The notes beneath the pieces are model-generated. The model was not told the origin of the DNA. It made no database searches and worked only from the letters and a program-made list of their open reading frames with translations. A DNA stretch of 64,000 nt. Source: Nocardioides sediminis. GTDB lineage: Bacteria; Actinomycetota; Actinomycetes; Propionibacteriales; Nocardioidaceae. Made by a program: the position numbers and the translations under genes. Below, in pieces: positions 1-7,768 of this stretch; within the stretch, counting starts at the first letter, position 1; each line of letters opens with the position of its first letter. Location of the stretch: the NCBI RefSeq assembly GCF_003047295.1, contig NZ_PZYZ01000002.1, positions 744,001 to 808,000 on the forward strand, read 5' to 3'.

Positions 1-1
1 G

Positions 2-820
2 CGCGACGTCTACGGCGCGAAGACCGAGAAGGCCCAGTGGCTGCGGTTCCACACCCAGACCGCCGGGGTCTCGCTGACCGCCCAGCAGCCCTACAACAAC
101 GTCGTCCGCACCGGCATCGAGGCCCTCTCGGCGGTGCTCGGCGGCACCAACTCGCTGCACACCAACGCACTGGACGAGACGCTCGCCCTGCCGAGCGAGC
201 AGGCGGCCGAGATCGCGCTGCGCACCCAGCAGGTGATCATGGAGGAGACGGGCGTCGTCAACGTCGCCGACCCCCTCGGCGGCAGCTGGTACGTCGAGGC
301 GCTCACCGACCGGATCGAGGCCGAGGCCAACGCGATCTTCGACAAGATCCTGGCCATGGGCGGCTCCACGCTGACCCACGACGACGTGGAGGGGCTGGCG
401 TCCGCCGCCCGCTCCGGCGACAACCCGGTCACCAAGGGCCTCCTCCAGGGGATCGAGAGCGGGTGGTTCATGTCGGAGATCGCCGAGGCGGCGTTCCAGT
501 ACCAGGTCGCGCTGGAGAAGAAGGACAAGCGGATCGTGGGCGTCAACTGCCACGAGGAGTCGGTGACCCACGACCTGGAGATCCTGCGGGTCAGCCACGA
601 GGTGGAGGTGGAGCAGGTGCGCCTGCTCGCCGAGCGCCGGGCCGACCGCGACGACGCGGCCGCGGCCGCCGCCGTGCAGCGGATGGTCGAGGTCGGGCGG
701 ACCGAGGAGAACATGATCCCGGCGATGCTCGAGGCGTGCCGCGCGGAGGCGACGCTGGGCGAGATCTGCGACGCGCTGCGTGCCGAGTGGGGGGAGTACC
801 GCGAGCCGGCACGTTTCTAG
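2..820 (+). CDS. acyl-CoA mutase large subunit (methylmalonyl-CoA mutase family), 3' part only
   Basis: Carboxy-terminal 272 residues of a methylmalonyl-CoA mutase family catalytic subunit; the start lies beyond the left edge. These adenosylcobalamin enzymes rearrange acyl-CoA carbon skeletons (succinyl/methylmalonyl-CoA or isobutyryl/butyryl-CoA). Seen here are the family stretches AQQPYNNVVR, GGTNSLHTNALDE and DPLGGSWYVE of the substrate-binding barrel. The protein ends at REPARF without a cobalamin-binding DxHxxG domain, so it is probably the large subunit of a split enzyme whose B12 subunit is encoded elsewhere. I cannot tell methylmalonyl- from isobutyryl-CoA mutase from this fragment. 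The last six codons and stop are duplicated 40 bp downstream. Confidence 0.85.
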   Translation, partial: RDVYGAKTEKAQWLRFHTQTAGVSLTAQQPYNNVVRTGIEALSAVLGGTNSLHTNALDETLALPSEQAAEIALRTQQVIMEETGVVNVADPLGGSWYVEALTDRIEAEANAIFDKILAMGGSTLTHDDVEGLASAARSGDNPVTKGLLQGIESGWFMSEIAEAAFQYQVALEKKDKRIVGVNCHEESVTHDLEILRVSHEVEVEQVRLLAERRADRDDAAAAAAVQRMVEVGRTEENMIPAMLEACRAEATLGEICDALRAEWGEYREPARF

Positions 821-860
821 CCGGCGAGCAGTCCAGCACCGCGAGCCGGCACGCTTCTAG
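801..860. repeat. direct duplication of the mutase gene end
   Basis: A 20-bp sequence beginning GCGAGCCGGCACG and ending in TCTAG occurs at 801-820 (last codons and stop of the mutase) and again at 841-860 with one mismatch. The second copy overlaps the stop codon of the convergent GtrA gene. The arrangement looks like a small tandem duplication that placed two gene ends side by side. Confidence 0.8.
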
Positions 861-1420
861 CGGCGGCGGAGCCGCTCGGGGTCGCCGTGCTCGCGGTGGT
901 GGGCGCGCACGCCGGAGAAGGTCCAGACCTTGTTGAGCACGAACCCGAGCGGCGTGACCACGGCGATGACGATGAGCTGTCCCCAGTAGAGGCGGCTGCG
1001 CAGCCCGGTCGAGTCGTCGAGGACGCTGGTCGGCAGCGCGAGCGGCGAGTCGGGGTGGAGCAGCACGGTGAGCAGGACCAGCCCGATGGCCTGCCCGACG
1101 AGGCCGACCGCCAGGAAGGGCCAGTACTCCCGCCACCAGGGAGAGCGGCCGGCGCTGCGGAAGGTCCAGGTCCGGTTGAGCTGGAAGTTCCAGAGGTTGG
1201 CGACCAGGAACGCCACCGTGGAGTACAGGTGGTACCAGCGCACGTTGAACTCGCTGGCCGGGATGCCGATCACGGCGTCCTCGAACGGCGGTCCGAGGCG
1301 CCTGACGACCACCAGCACGAGCAGGTTGACGACCACCCCGCTGGCGCCGACGAGGCCGAAGCGCCCGAGCAGCACGACGTTGTGCCCGTGGCGCGCGACG
1401 ATCCGGTCGAGAGCGCTCAC
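857..1420 (-). CDS. GtrA-family membrane protein
   Basis: A 187-residue protein with four predicted membrane segments and the paired motif of the GtrA/DPMS family: NFQLNRTWTF near residue 96 and FVLNKVWTF near 162. GtrA-like proteins are thought to help move or present polyprenyl-linked sugars in cell-surface glycan synthesis. A role with the glycosyltransferase cluster 4 kb away is possible but the genes are not adjacent. The GTG start is favoured because a TANNNT hexamer (TAGCCT) lies exactly six bases upstream, which would give a leaderless message. The last positions overlap the duplicated mutase tail. Confidence 0.85.
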   Translation of the reverse strand: MSALDRIVARHGHNVVLLGRFGLVGASGVVVNLLVLVVVRRLGPPFEDAVIGIPASEFNVRWYHLYSTVAFLVANLWNFQLNRTWTFRSAGRSPWWREYWPFLAVGLVGQAIGLVLLTVLLHPDSPLALPTSVLDDSTGLRSRLYWGQLIVIAVVTPLGFVLNKVWTFSGVRAHHREHGDPERLRRR

Positions 1421-1426
1421 CCGAGG

Positions 1427-1432
1427 AGGCTA
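1427..1432 (-). promoter_or_regulatory. -10 element of leaderless promoter for GtrA gene
   Basis: On the minus strand TAGCCT is followed by six bases and then the GTG start. This puts the hexamer at -12 to -7 if transcription starts on the G of GTG. No convincing -35 was seen. Confidence 0.5.
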
Positions 1433-1487
1433 GCGGGCCGGGGTGGCCCATTCGACCGACCCGAGGGTCTGTGGGGAGAATGTCGCC

Positions 1488-2426
1488 ATGACGCAGCAGC
1501 CCTTCTCCCGTCCCGGTGCCATCGACCTGTCCGGCCTGCAGCGGCCGGCGTCCGCCCCCGCCGGTGGCGGGACCCCCGCGGCGACGCCCGGCGGCGGGTC
1601 GTCGTACTCGCTCACCGTGACCCAGGACAACTTTCAGCAGCTGCTGCAGGAGTCGATGACCGCGCCGGTCGTGCTGGTCTTCCACTCGGCGTCGCAGGCG
1701 CCCGGCAGCGAGGCGTACGCCGCTGACGTCGCTGCCGTCGTCGAGGGCCAGGAGGGGCGCCTGCTCGCCGGTCTCGTCGACATCGACGCGTCGCCCGAGA
1801 TCGCCCAGGCCATGCAGATCCCGCAGGTGCCGCTGATGCTGGTCGTCCTCGACGGCCGCCCCGTGACGCAGCCGATCCCCGGCGCGCTCACCCGCGAGGA
1901 GCTGACGACGCTGTTCGGGCAGCTCGGCCAGCAGCTCACGGCGCAGGGGATCTCCGGTCGTCACCAGCCGCGCTCGGCCGCCCCCGCCGCGGGTCAGGAC
2001 GAGGAGCCGCCGGTCGACCCGCGCTACGCCGCCGCGCAGGACGCGCTGGGCGAGGGTGACATCGACCGGGCGGTGGCGGAGTACCAGAAGCTCGTCGACG
2101 CCAACCCCGCGGACTCCGAGGCCGCGGCCGGGCTGGCGATGGCCAAGGTCCTCCAGCGCACCCAGGGGGCCGACCTGCAGGCGGCCCGCGCCGCCGCGGC
2201 GGACGCCCCGGACGACGTGGACGCGCAGACCCTGGTCGCCGACCTCGACCTGCTCGGTGGACATGTCGAGGACGCGTTCAACCGCCTCGTCGCGCTCGTC
2301 GCCCGTACGTCGGACGCCGACCGGAGCCGGGCGCGGGAGCACCTTCTCGGCCTCTTCGCGGCCGTCGGCAACGACGACGAGCGGGTGCTCGCCGGGCGTC
2401 GCAACCTGGCCTCGGCGCTCTTCTGA
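1488..2426 (+). CDS. thioredoxin-fold/TPR protein (YbbN/CnoX-like)
   Basis: A 312-residue protein: a Pro/Gly-rich N-terminus (about 1-45), a thioredoxin-like domain (about 45-150, VVLVFHSASQAPGS ... MQIPQVPLMLVVLDGRP with the cis-Pro region preserved), a linker and a C-terminal TPR-like region (about 180-312, ALGEGDIDRAVAEYQKLVDA). Relatives of E. coli YbbN/CnoX are holdase co-chaperones. The usual WCxxC active site is replaced by HSASQAPGS, so no disulfide redox activity is expected; loss of the cysteines is common in actinobacterial members. The ATG at 1488 is preceded by GGGGAGAA; an upstream in-frame ATG at 1443 has no such site. Confidence 0.8.
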   Translation: MTQQPFSRPGAIDLSGLQRPASAPAGGGTPAATPGGGSSYSLTVTQDNFQQLLQESMTAPVVLVFHSASQAPGSEAYAADVAAVVEGQEGRLLAGLVDIDASPEIAQAMQIPQVPLMLVVLDGRPVTQPIPGALTREELTTLFGQLGQQLTAQGISGRHQPRSAAPAAGQDEEPPVDPRYAAAQDALGEGDIDRAVAEYQKLVDANPADSEAAAGLAMAKVLQRTQGADLQAARAAAADAPDDVDAQTLVADLDLLGGHVEDAFNRLVALVARTSDADRSRAREHLLGLFAAVGNDDERVLAGRRNLASALF

Positions 2427-2437
2427 GTCCATGCGTC

Positions 2438-2486
2438 GTTGTGTGTGGCTTCGGTGCCACCAGGTGACACCGAAGCCACACACAAC
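2438..2486. terminator. bidirectional hairpin between convergent genes
   Basis: Perfect 19-bp inverted repeat, arms 2438-2456 (GTTGTGTGTGGCTTCGGTG) and 2468-2486, with an 11-nt loop. It sits between the ends of the thioredoxin-fold gene and ppdK. There is no T tract. It is less GC-rich than its surroundings. Confidence 0.7.
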
Positions 2487-2501
2487 CTCGTGGCGCGTGG
2501 G

Positions 2502-5177
2502 CTACTGCGTGTCCAGCGCCGCGCGGCCGGCCTCGAGCCGGGCGATCGGCACCCGGAATGGCGAGCAGGACACGTAGTCGAGCCCGACCTCCTCGAAGAA
2601 GTGGATGGACGCGGGGTCGCCGCCGTGCTCGCCGCAGACGCCGAGGTGCAGCTCCGGGTTGGCCGCGCGGCCGTCGGTGGCCGCGCGCCTGACCAGCGCG
2701 CCGACGCCGTCGATGTCGAGCGACTCGAACGGCGAGACGGGGAAGACGCCCTGCTCGAGGTAGGTGCCGAAGAACGACGCCTCGACGTCGTCGCGGGAGA
2801 AGCCCCAGGTCATCTGGGTCAGGTCGTTGGTGCCGAAGGAGAAGAACTGCGCCGACCGGGCGATCTCGCCCGCGGTCATCGCGGCCCGCGGCAGCTCGAT
2901 CATGGTGCCGACCTTGTGCGGGATCGTGACGTGCAGCTCGGACTCGACCTCGTGGGCGATCGCCGCGATGCGGCGCTTGACCAGGTCGAGCTCCCGCACG
3001 CTGGCGACCAGCGGGATCATGATCTCGGGCTCGGCGCGACCTCCGTTGCGGATGCGCTCGGCGGCGGCCTCGAGGATGGCACGGGCCTGCATGGTGAACA
3101 GGCCCGGGATGACGATGCCGAGGCGTACGCCGCGCAGCCCGAGCATCGGGTTGGCCTCGTGCAGCCGCTGCACCGCGGCCAGCAGCTTGCGCTGGCGCTT
3201 CTTGCGGTGCCCGCGCACGTCGGCCACCGCCATTGCCACCGAGAGCTCGGTGAGGTCGGGCAGGAACTCGTGCAGCGGCGGGTCGATGAGGCGGATGGTG
3301 ACCGGCAGGCCGTCCATGGCCTCGAAGATCTCCAGGAAGTCCCGGCGCTGGAGGGGCAGCAGCTCGGCCAGCGCCGCCTCCTGGCCGGCCTCGTCCTCGG
3401 CGACGATGAGGTTCTCGACGAGCTGGCGGCGGTCGCCGAGGAACATGTGCTCGGTCCGGCACAGGCCGATGCCCTGCGCGCCGAAGCGGCGGGCGCGGGC
3501 CGCGTCCTTGGCGGTGTCGGCGTTGGTGCGCACCCGCAGCCTCCGGGTCTCGTCCGCGTGGGCCATCAGCCGGGACACGGCCTCGACCACGGGGTGGTCG
3601 GTCTCCTCGCCCTCGAAGTGCCGCACGACGTGCGAGTCCACGACCGGCACCGCGCCGTCGAAGACCTCGCCGGTGGACCCGTCGATCGAGATGACGTCGC
3701 CCTCGGTGATGGTCTTGCCGCCACGCACGGTGAACTGGCCCTCACGGGTGTCGACGTCGAGTGCCTCGGCGCCGCAGACACAGGTGCGGCCCATGCCGCG
3801 CGCCACGACGGCAGCGTGGGAGGTCTTGCCGCCCCGGCTGGTCAGGACGCCGCGGGCCACCATCATCCCGTGCAGGTCCTCGGGAGTGGTCTCCTTGCGG
3901 ACGAGGATGACGTCCTCGCCCTGCTCGGCCCACTCGACGGCGGTCGCCCAGTCGAAGACGGCCTTGCCGACGGCGGCGCCGGGGGAGGCGTTCATCCCGA
4001 CGGCCAGCAGGTCCTTGTCGGCCTCGGTGTCGAACCGCGGGAACATCAGGTTGGCCAGCTGGTCGCCGGTCACCCGGCGCAGCGCCTCGTCCATGTCGAT
4101 GAGCCCCTCGTCGACCATGTGCACCGCGATCCGGTACGCCGCCTCGGGGGTGCGCTTGCCGACCCGGGTCTGGAGCATCCACAGCTTGCCCTGCTCGACG
4201 GTGAACTCGATGTCGCACATGTCGCGGTAGTGGTGCTCGAGGGTCGACATGATCTCGAGCAGCTCGTCGTACGACGCCTTGTCGACGGTCTCCATGTCGG
4301 CCAGCGACACGGTGTTGCGGATGCCCGCCACGACGTCCTCGCCCTGCGCGTTCTGGAGGTAGTCGCCGTAGACGCCCTGGTCGCCGGAGGCGGGGTCGCG
4401 GGTGAAGCAGACCCCCGAGCCCGAGGTCATGCCGCGGTTGCCGAAGACCATGGCCTGGATGTTGACCGCCGTGCCGAGGTCCTCGGGGATCTGTTCCTGG
4501 CGGCGGTAGAGGACGGCGCGGTCGGTGTTCCAGGACTCGAACACGGCGCGCACGGCGCGGTCCATCTGCTGGCGCGGGTCCTGCGGGAAGTCGATGCCCG
4601 CGTGCTCGCGGACGATGCCCTTGAAGGTCTCGACCAGCCGTCGCAGGTCCTCGACGTCGAGGTCGAGGTCGTTGCTGACGCCCTTGGTGTCCTTGGCCGC
4701 GTCGAGCGCGTCGGAGAAGTGCTCGCCGTGGATGCCCAGCACGGTGCCGCCGAACATCTGGAGGAGGCGGCGGTAGGAGTCCATCGCGAACCGCTCGTCC
4801 TCGCTCTGGCGCGCCAGGCCGGCGACGGAGGCGTCGTTGAGGCCGATGTTGAGGACCGTCTCCATCATCCCGGGCATCGAGAACTTGGCCCCCGAGCGGA
4901 CACTGACCAGCAGCGGGTCGTCCGGGTCGCCGAGCCGGCGTCCCATCGCCTCCTCGAGGGAGGCGAGGTGCTTGCCCACCTCCTCCGCCAGGCCGTCGGG
5001 TTCGGATCCGTGCTGCAGGTAGGCGCGGCAGGCCTCGGTGGTGATGGTGAAGCCCGGCGGGACGGGGAGCCCGAGGTTGCTCATCTCGGCGAGGTTGGCA
5101 CCCTTGCCCCCGAGCAGGTCCTTCTTGTCCTTGTCGCCGTCCGCGAAGTCGTAGACCCAAGTGTTCACCCCAGGCAT
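2502..5177 (-). CDS. ppdK: pyruvate, phosphate dikinase
   Basis: An 891-residue enzyme that interconverts pyruvate + ATP + Pi with PEP + AMP + PPi in the cytosol. Domains in order: N-terminal nucleotide-binding region (LLGGKGANLAEMSNLGLPVP near residue 20), the swivelling phosphohistidine domain with GGKTSHAAVVARG (His454, equivalent to His455 of the Clostridium enzyme) and a PEP/pyruvate-binding barrel ending with GVCGEHGGDP (Cys near 848). The length is normal for bacterial PPDK. The ATG at 5177 is followed by the typical start MPGVNTWVYDFADG; GGGA lies just upstream. It is transcribed divergently from the FkbM gene, 66 bp away. Confidence 0.96.
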   Translation of the reverse strand: MPGVNTWVYDFADGDKDKKDLLGGKGANLAEMSNLGLPVPPGFTITTEACRAYLQHGSEPDGLAEEVGKHLASLEEAMGRRLGDPDDPLLVSVRSGAKFSMPGMMETVLNIGLNDASVAGLARQSEDERFAMDSYRRLLQMFGGTVLGIHGEHFSDALDAAKDTKGVSNDLDLDVEDLRRLVETFKGIVREHAGIDFPQDPRQQMDRAVRAVFESWNTDRAVLYRRQEQIPEDLGTAVNIQAMVFGNRGMTSGSGVCFTRDPASGDQGVYGDYLQNAQGEDVVAGIRNTVSLADMETVDKASYDELLEIMSTLEHHYRDMCDIEFTVEQGKLWMLQTRVGKRTPEAAYRIAVHMVDEGLIDMDEALRRVTGDQLANLMFPRFDTEADKDLLAVGMNASPGAAVGKAVFDWATAVEWAEQGEDVILVRKETTPEDLHGMMVARGVLTSRGGKTSHAAVVARGMGRTCVCGAEALDVDTREGQFTVRGGKTITEGDVISIDGSTGEVFDGAVPVVDSHVVRHFEGEETDHPVVEAVSRLMAHADETRRLRVRTNADTAKDAARARRFGAQGIGLCRTEHMFLGDRRQLVENLIVAEDEAGQEAALAELLPLQRRDFLEIFEAMDGLPVTIRLIDPPLHEFLPDLTELSVAMAVADVRGHRKKRQRKLLAAVQRLHEANPMLGLRGVRLGIVIPGLFTMQARAILEAAAERIRNGGRAEPEIMIPLVASVRELDLVKRRIAAIAHEVESELHVTIPHKVGTMIELPRAAMTAGEIARSAQFFSFGTNDLTQMTWGFSRDDVEASFFGTYLEQGVFPVSPFESLDIDGVGALVRRAATDGRAANPELHLGVCGEHGGDPASIHFFEEVGLDYVSCSPFRVPIARLEAGRAALDTQ

Positions 5178-5230
5178 CTTGTCCCAACCTGGGCTGCTTG
5201 GGCCATCCCCCTGTCCGGGTGGGCTGTCGA

Positions 5231-5236
5231 TATAGT
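5231..5236 (+). promoter_or_regulatory. -10 element of leaderless promoter for glycan cluster
   Basis: TATAGT followed by seven bases and the GTG at 5244. There is no Shine-Dalgarno sequence before either GTG 5244 or ATG 5256, which fits a leaderless transcript starting at the GTG. Confidence 0.6.
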
Positions 5237-5243
5237 CCGGCGG

Positions 5244-6275
5244 GTGCCCTCGGACATGTTCATCTCCAACGCCCAGAACCGCGAGGACGTCGTCTTGTGG
5301 CGGGCCCTGAGCTCCGTCGCCGATGGCCGGTATGTCGAGGTGGGAGCCAACGACCCGGTCGACGACTCGATCACCCGCGCGTTCTACGACCACGGATGGT
5401 CTGGCCTGGAAGTCGAGCCGGAACCGGACTTCGCCCGTCGCTTCCGTGAATCGCGCCCTCGCGACGTCGTCGTCGAGGCAGCCGTCACGCCGCACGGTGA
5501 CAGCATCGTGCTGCACCGCATTGCCGGCACAGGCCTGTCGACGACGGTCGACGGGATCAGCGCCGGCCACGAGGAGAGCGGCTTCAGTACCGAGGACCTG
5601 ACCGTGCGTGGTGCTCGGCTCGACGCCCTGCTGGCCGAGACCGGCTTCGATCGCGGCGACGTCCACTTCTGCGTGATCGACGTCGAGGGCGCCGAGGCGG
5701 ACGTGCTCTCGACCGTAGACCTCCGCGCGTGGCGGCCCTGGGTGCTGGTGATCGAGGCGACCGAGCCCAACTCCACGAGGTCCACGAGGGACCAGTGGGA
5801 GGCCGGTGTGCTGGCGGCCGGCTACCAGTTCTGCCTCTTCGACGGGGTGTCCTGCTTCTACGTCGCTGACGAGCACGCCGCGACGCTGGCCGCTCGCCTG
5901 TCGTACGCCGCGGCCGTGACCGATCACTACGTGGACGCTCGGCATGAGCGGACCGTCGCCGACCTGTCCGAGCGCCTGCAGCAGGCGCTGGTCGACTTGG
6001 CCGACAGCGAGGCCCAGACCCAGGAGTGGCGCACCAAGGCCCTGGTGACCTGGGCCTCGGGGATCGTCTCGAGCACCGACCTCGCTGCCAGGTCCGGCCA
6101 GGTCGACTTCCTGACTGCCCAGCTGGCCAAGGCTGAGAAGAGGAACGCTCGCCAGGCCACCCAGATAAGGGAGCTGCGGCAGCGCCTGCGGCAGACCCCT
6201 GTGGTGTCGGAGCCGGGTTCGAGCGCCGGCCTCGGAGCCAAGGTGGCGCGGACGATCTCGAGGCGCGGCCGGTGA
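5244..6275 (+). CDS. FkbM-family methyltransferase with C-terminal coiled coil
   Basis: A 343-residue protein. Residues about 5-200 match the Methyltransf_21/FkbM fold: MFISNAQNREDVVLWRAL, the SAM-binding YVEVGAND loop, and DVHFCVIDVEGAEADVL followed by WVLVIEATEPN. Such enzymes often O-methylate sugars of surface glycans. Residues about 215-330 are Gln/Glu/Lys/Arg-rich heptads predicted to form a coiled coil, an unusual extension that may tether the enzyme to partners. It is the first gene of a + strand run; its TGA overlaps the GTG of the next glycosyltransferase. GTG 5244 is chosen because of the TATAGT element; ATG 5256 is the alternative. Confidence 0.8.
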   Translation: MPSDMFISNAQNREDVVLWRALSSVADGRYVEVGANDPVDDSITRAFYDHGWSGLEVEPEPDFARRFRESRPRDVVVEAAVTPHGDSIVLHRIAGTGLSTTVDGISAGHEESGFSTEDLTVRGARLDALLAETGFDRGDVHFCVIDVEGAEADVLSTVDLRAWRPWVLVIEATEPNSTRSTRDQWEAGVLAAGYQFCLFDGVSCFYVADEHAATLAARLSYAAAVTDHYVDARHERTVADLSERLQQALVDLADSEAQTQEWRTKALVTWASGIVSSTDLAARSGQVDFLTAQLAKAEKRNARQATQIRELRQRLRQTPVVSEPGSSAGLGAKVARTISRRGR

Positions 6276-7768
6276 TCCCCGGCGTCCTGCCGGAGACCGT
6301 GCTCGAGGCCCTCGCACAGCGTCTGGAGGTCGCTGCGGAGCACCTCGGCTGGTCCGGCGAGCTCCCCGACCCTCCAGCGGCACGAGCTGTCGCGCTTCTC
6401 GGCGGCGTCTCCGGGGTGCTCCCTCCGCGTCCCGGGCCGGAGGTGTGGCTTTTCCTGGTGGCCACGCTCGGTCGCATGCCCACTGCCACCGAGGTGGAGT
6501 CGTCGGCACGGGTGCTCGATCTCGACGGAGGCGCCGCGTTGACCACCCACGTCCTCGAGCTCGCCCTGCGCCAGCCGTCTGGACTGCGCGTCGACCTCGA
6601 GATGGAGGTCGTCACCGACCGGGTGGTCGTATGCGCCGACTACTGCGCGAGGGAGGACAACCACACCGGTGTCCAGAGGGTGGCACGTGCGGTGGCCGAG
6701 CGATGGCGGACCGCTCACGACGTCGTCGCGGTGGCCGACATCGACGAGCGGACCGCGTACCGCAACCTCGCGCCTCGCGAGGAGGCTCGGGTCTACCACT
6801 ACGGACGCGACGTCGACGTCGATCCGTCGCACGAGCGTTCCTACCGGGCGCGGCTCGTGGTGCCCTACCGCACCACCGTGGTGTTTGCCGAGGTCATGCA
6901 CGAGGACACCGCGCCCACCAACCTGGCCCTGGCCCACTACTCCGGCAACACCACCTGCGCCATCGGCTACGACACGATCCCGATCCTGTCGTCGAGCCTG
7001 CGGCCGCCTGAGGACCCCGGGGTCTTCACGCGGTACCTCAGCGTGGTCAAGCACCTGAGCCGGATCGCGGCCATCAGCGCGTCGGCCAGTGCCGAGTTCC
7101 AAGGCTTCGTGGACATGCTCGTCGCCCAAGGTCTCCCCGGTCCCGGCGTGCACACCGTTGTCCTCGCGTCCGAGATCGACCGGCACGTGGCGCCGCCGGC
7201 GAGCCGTCCGGCCGATGCGCCTCCGCTCGTCGTCGTCCCGTCTCGTCTGGAGGCGCACAAGAACGTCCTGATGGCCGTCCAGGCTGCCCACCGGCTCTGG
7301 CGCGACGGTCTCGACTTCGAGCTCGTCCTGCTGGGTGGACCCGGCCGCGGCCAAGAGCTGGTGCTGGATGCCATCCGCGAGATCGAGGCCGAGGGACACC
7401 CGATCCGTGCGCTCGGCTGGGTCGACGACGACGTGATGTGGCAGGCACTCACCGATGCTGCCTTCGCGGTGTTCGTCTCCCTGCACGAGGGATACGGCTT
7501 ACCGATCGTCGAGGCATTGTCGTGCGGCACACCGGTCCTGACCAGCGACTTCGGAGCCCAGGCCGAGATTGCCCGGGGCGGAGGTTGCGTGACGACCGAT
7601 CCTCGCAACCTGACGGCCGTCGCCGACGCGATGCGCCTGCTCGTGTGCTCTCCTGAGCTGCGTGCTCAGCTCGCCGCCGAGATCCCGCAGCGACCGGTCA
7701 AGTCGTGGGACGACTACGCAGTCGAGCTGTGGGAGTGCCTGGTCGAGCCGGCGGGTGGTCCGCGGTGA
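6272..7768 (+). CDS. glycosyltransferase family 4, first of a tandem pair
   Basis: A 498-residue GT-B enzyme. The N-terminal half has the element HTGVQRVARAV typical of the acceptor-side domain of family-4 transferases. The C-terminal Rossmann domain has RLEAHKNVLMAV and the E-x7-E nucleotide-sugar motif HEGYGLPIVEAL (residues 405-416). It presumably transfers a hexose to a lipid-linked or cell-wall glycan on the inner membrane face. The GTG overlaps the preceding stop and its own TGA overlaps the next GTG. Leu410 is encoded by TTA at 7499-7501, a very rare codon in such GC-rich genomes. Donor and acceptor cannot be read from the sequence. Confidence 0.85.
   Translation: MIPGVLPETVLEALAQRLEVAAEHLGWSGELPDPPAARAVALLGGVSGVLPPRPGPEVWLFLVATLGRMPTATEVESSARVLDLDGGAALTTHVLELALRQPSGLRVDLEMEVVTDRVVVCADYCAREDNHTGVQRVARAVAERWRTAHDVVAVADIDERTAYRNLAPREEARVYHYGRDVDVDPSHERSYRARLVVPYRTTVVFAEVMHEDTAPTNLALAHYSGNTTCAIGYDTIPILSSSLRPPEDPGVFTRYLSVVKHLSRIAAISASASAEFQGFVDMLVAQGLPGPGVHTVVLASEIDRHVAPPASRPADAPPLVVVPSRLEAHKNVLMAVQAAHRLWRDGLDFELVLLGGPGRGQELVLDAIREIEAEGHPIRALGWVDDDVMWQALTDAAFAVFVSLHEGYGLPIVEALSCGTPVLTSDFGAQAEIARGGGCVTTDPRNLTAVADAMRLLVCSPELRAQLAAEIPQRPVKSWDDYAVELWECLVEPAGGPR

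Noticed and set aside
2439..5243. Upstream extension of the FkbM frame opposite ppdK
   Set aside because: The frame stays open through ppdK antisense by chance; conserved FkbM sequence begins only at MFISNAQ and a promoter-like TATAGT points to 5244.
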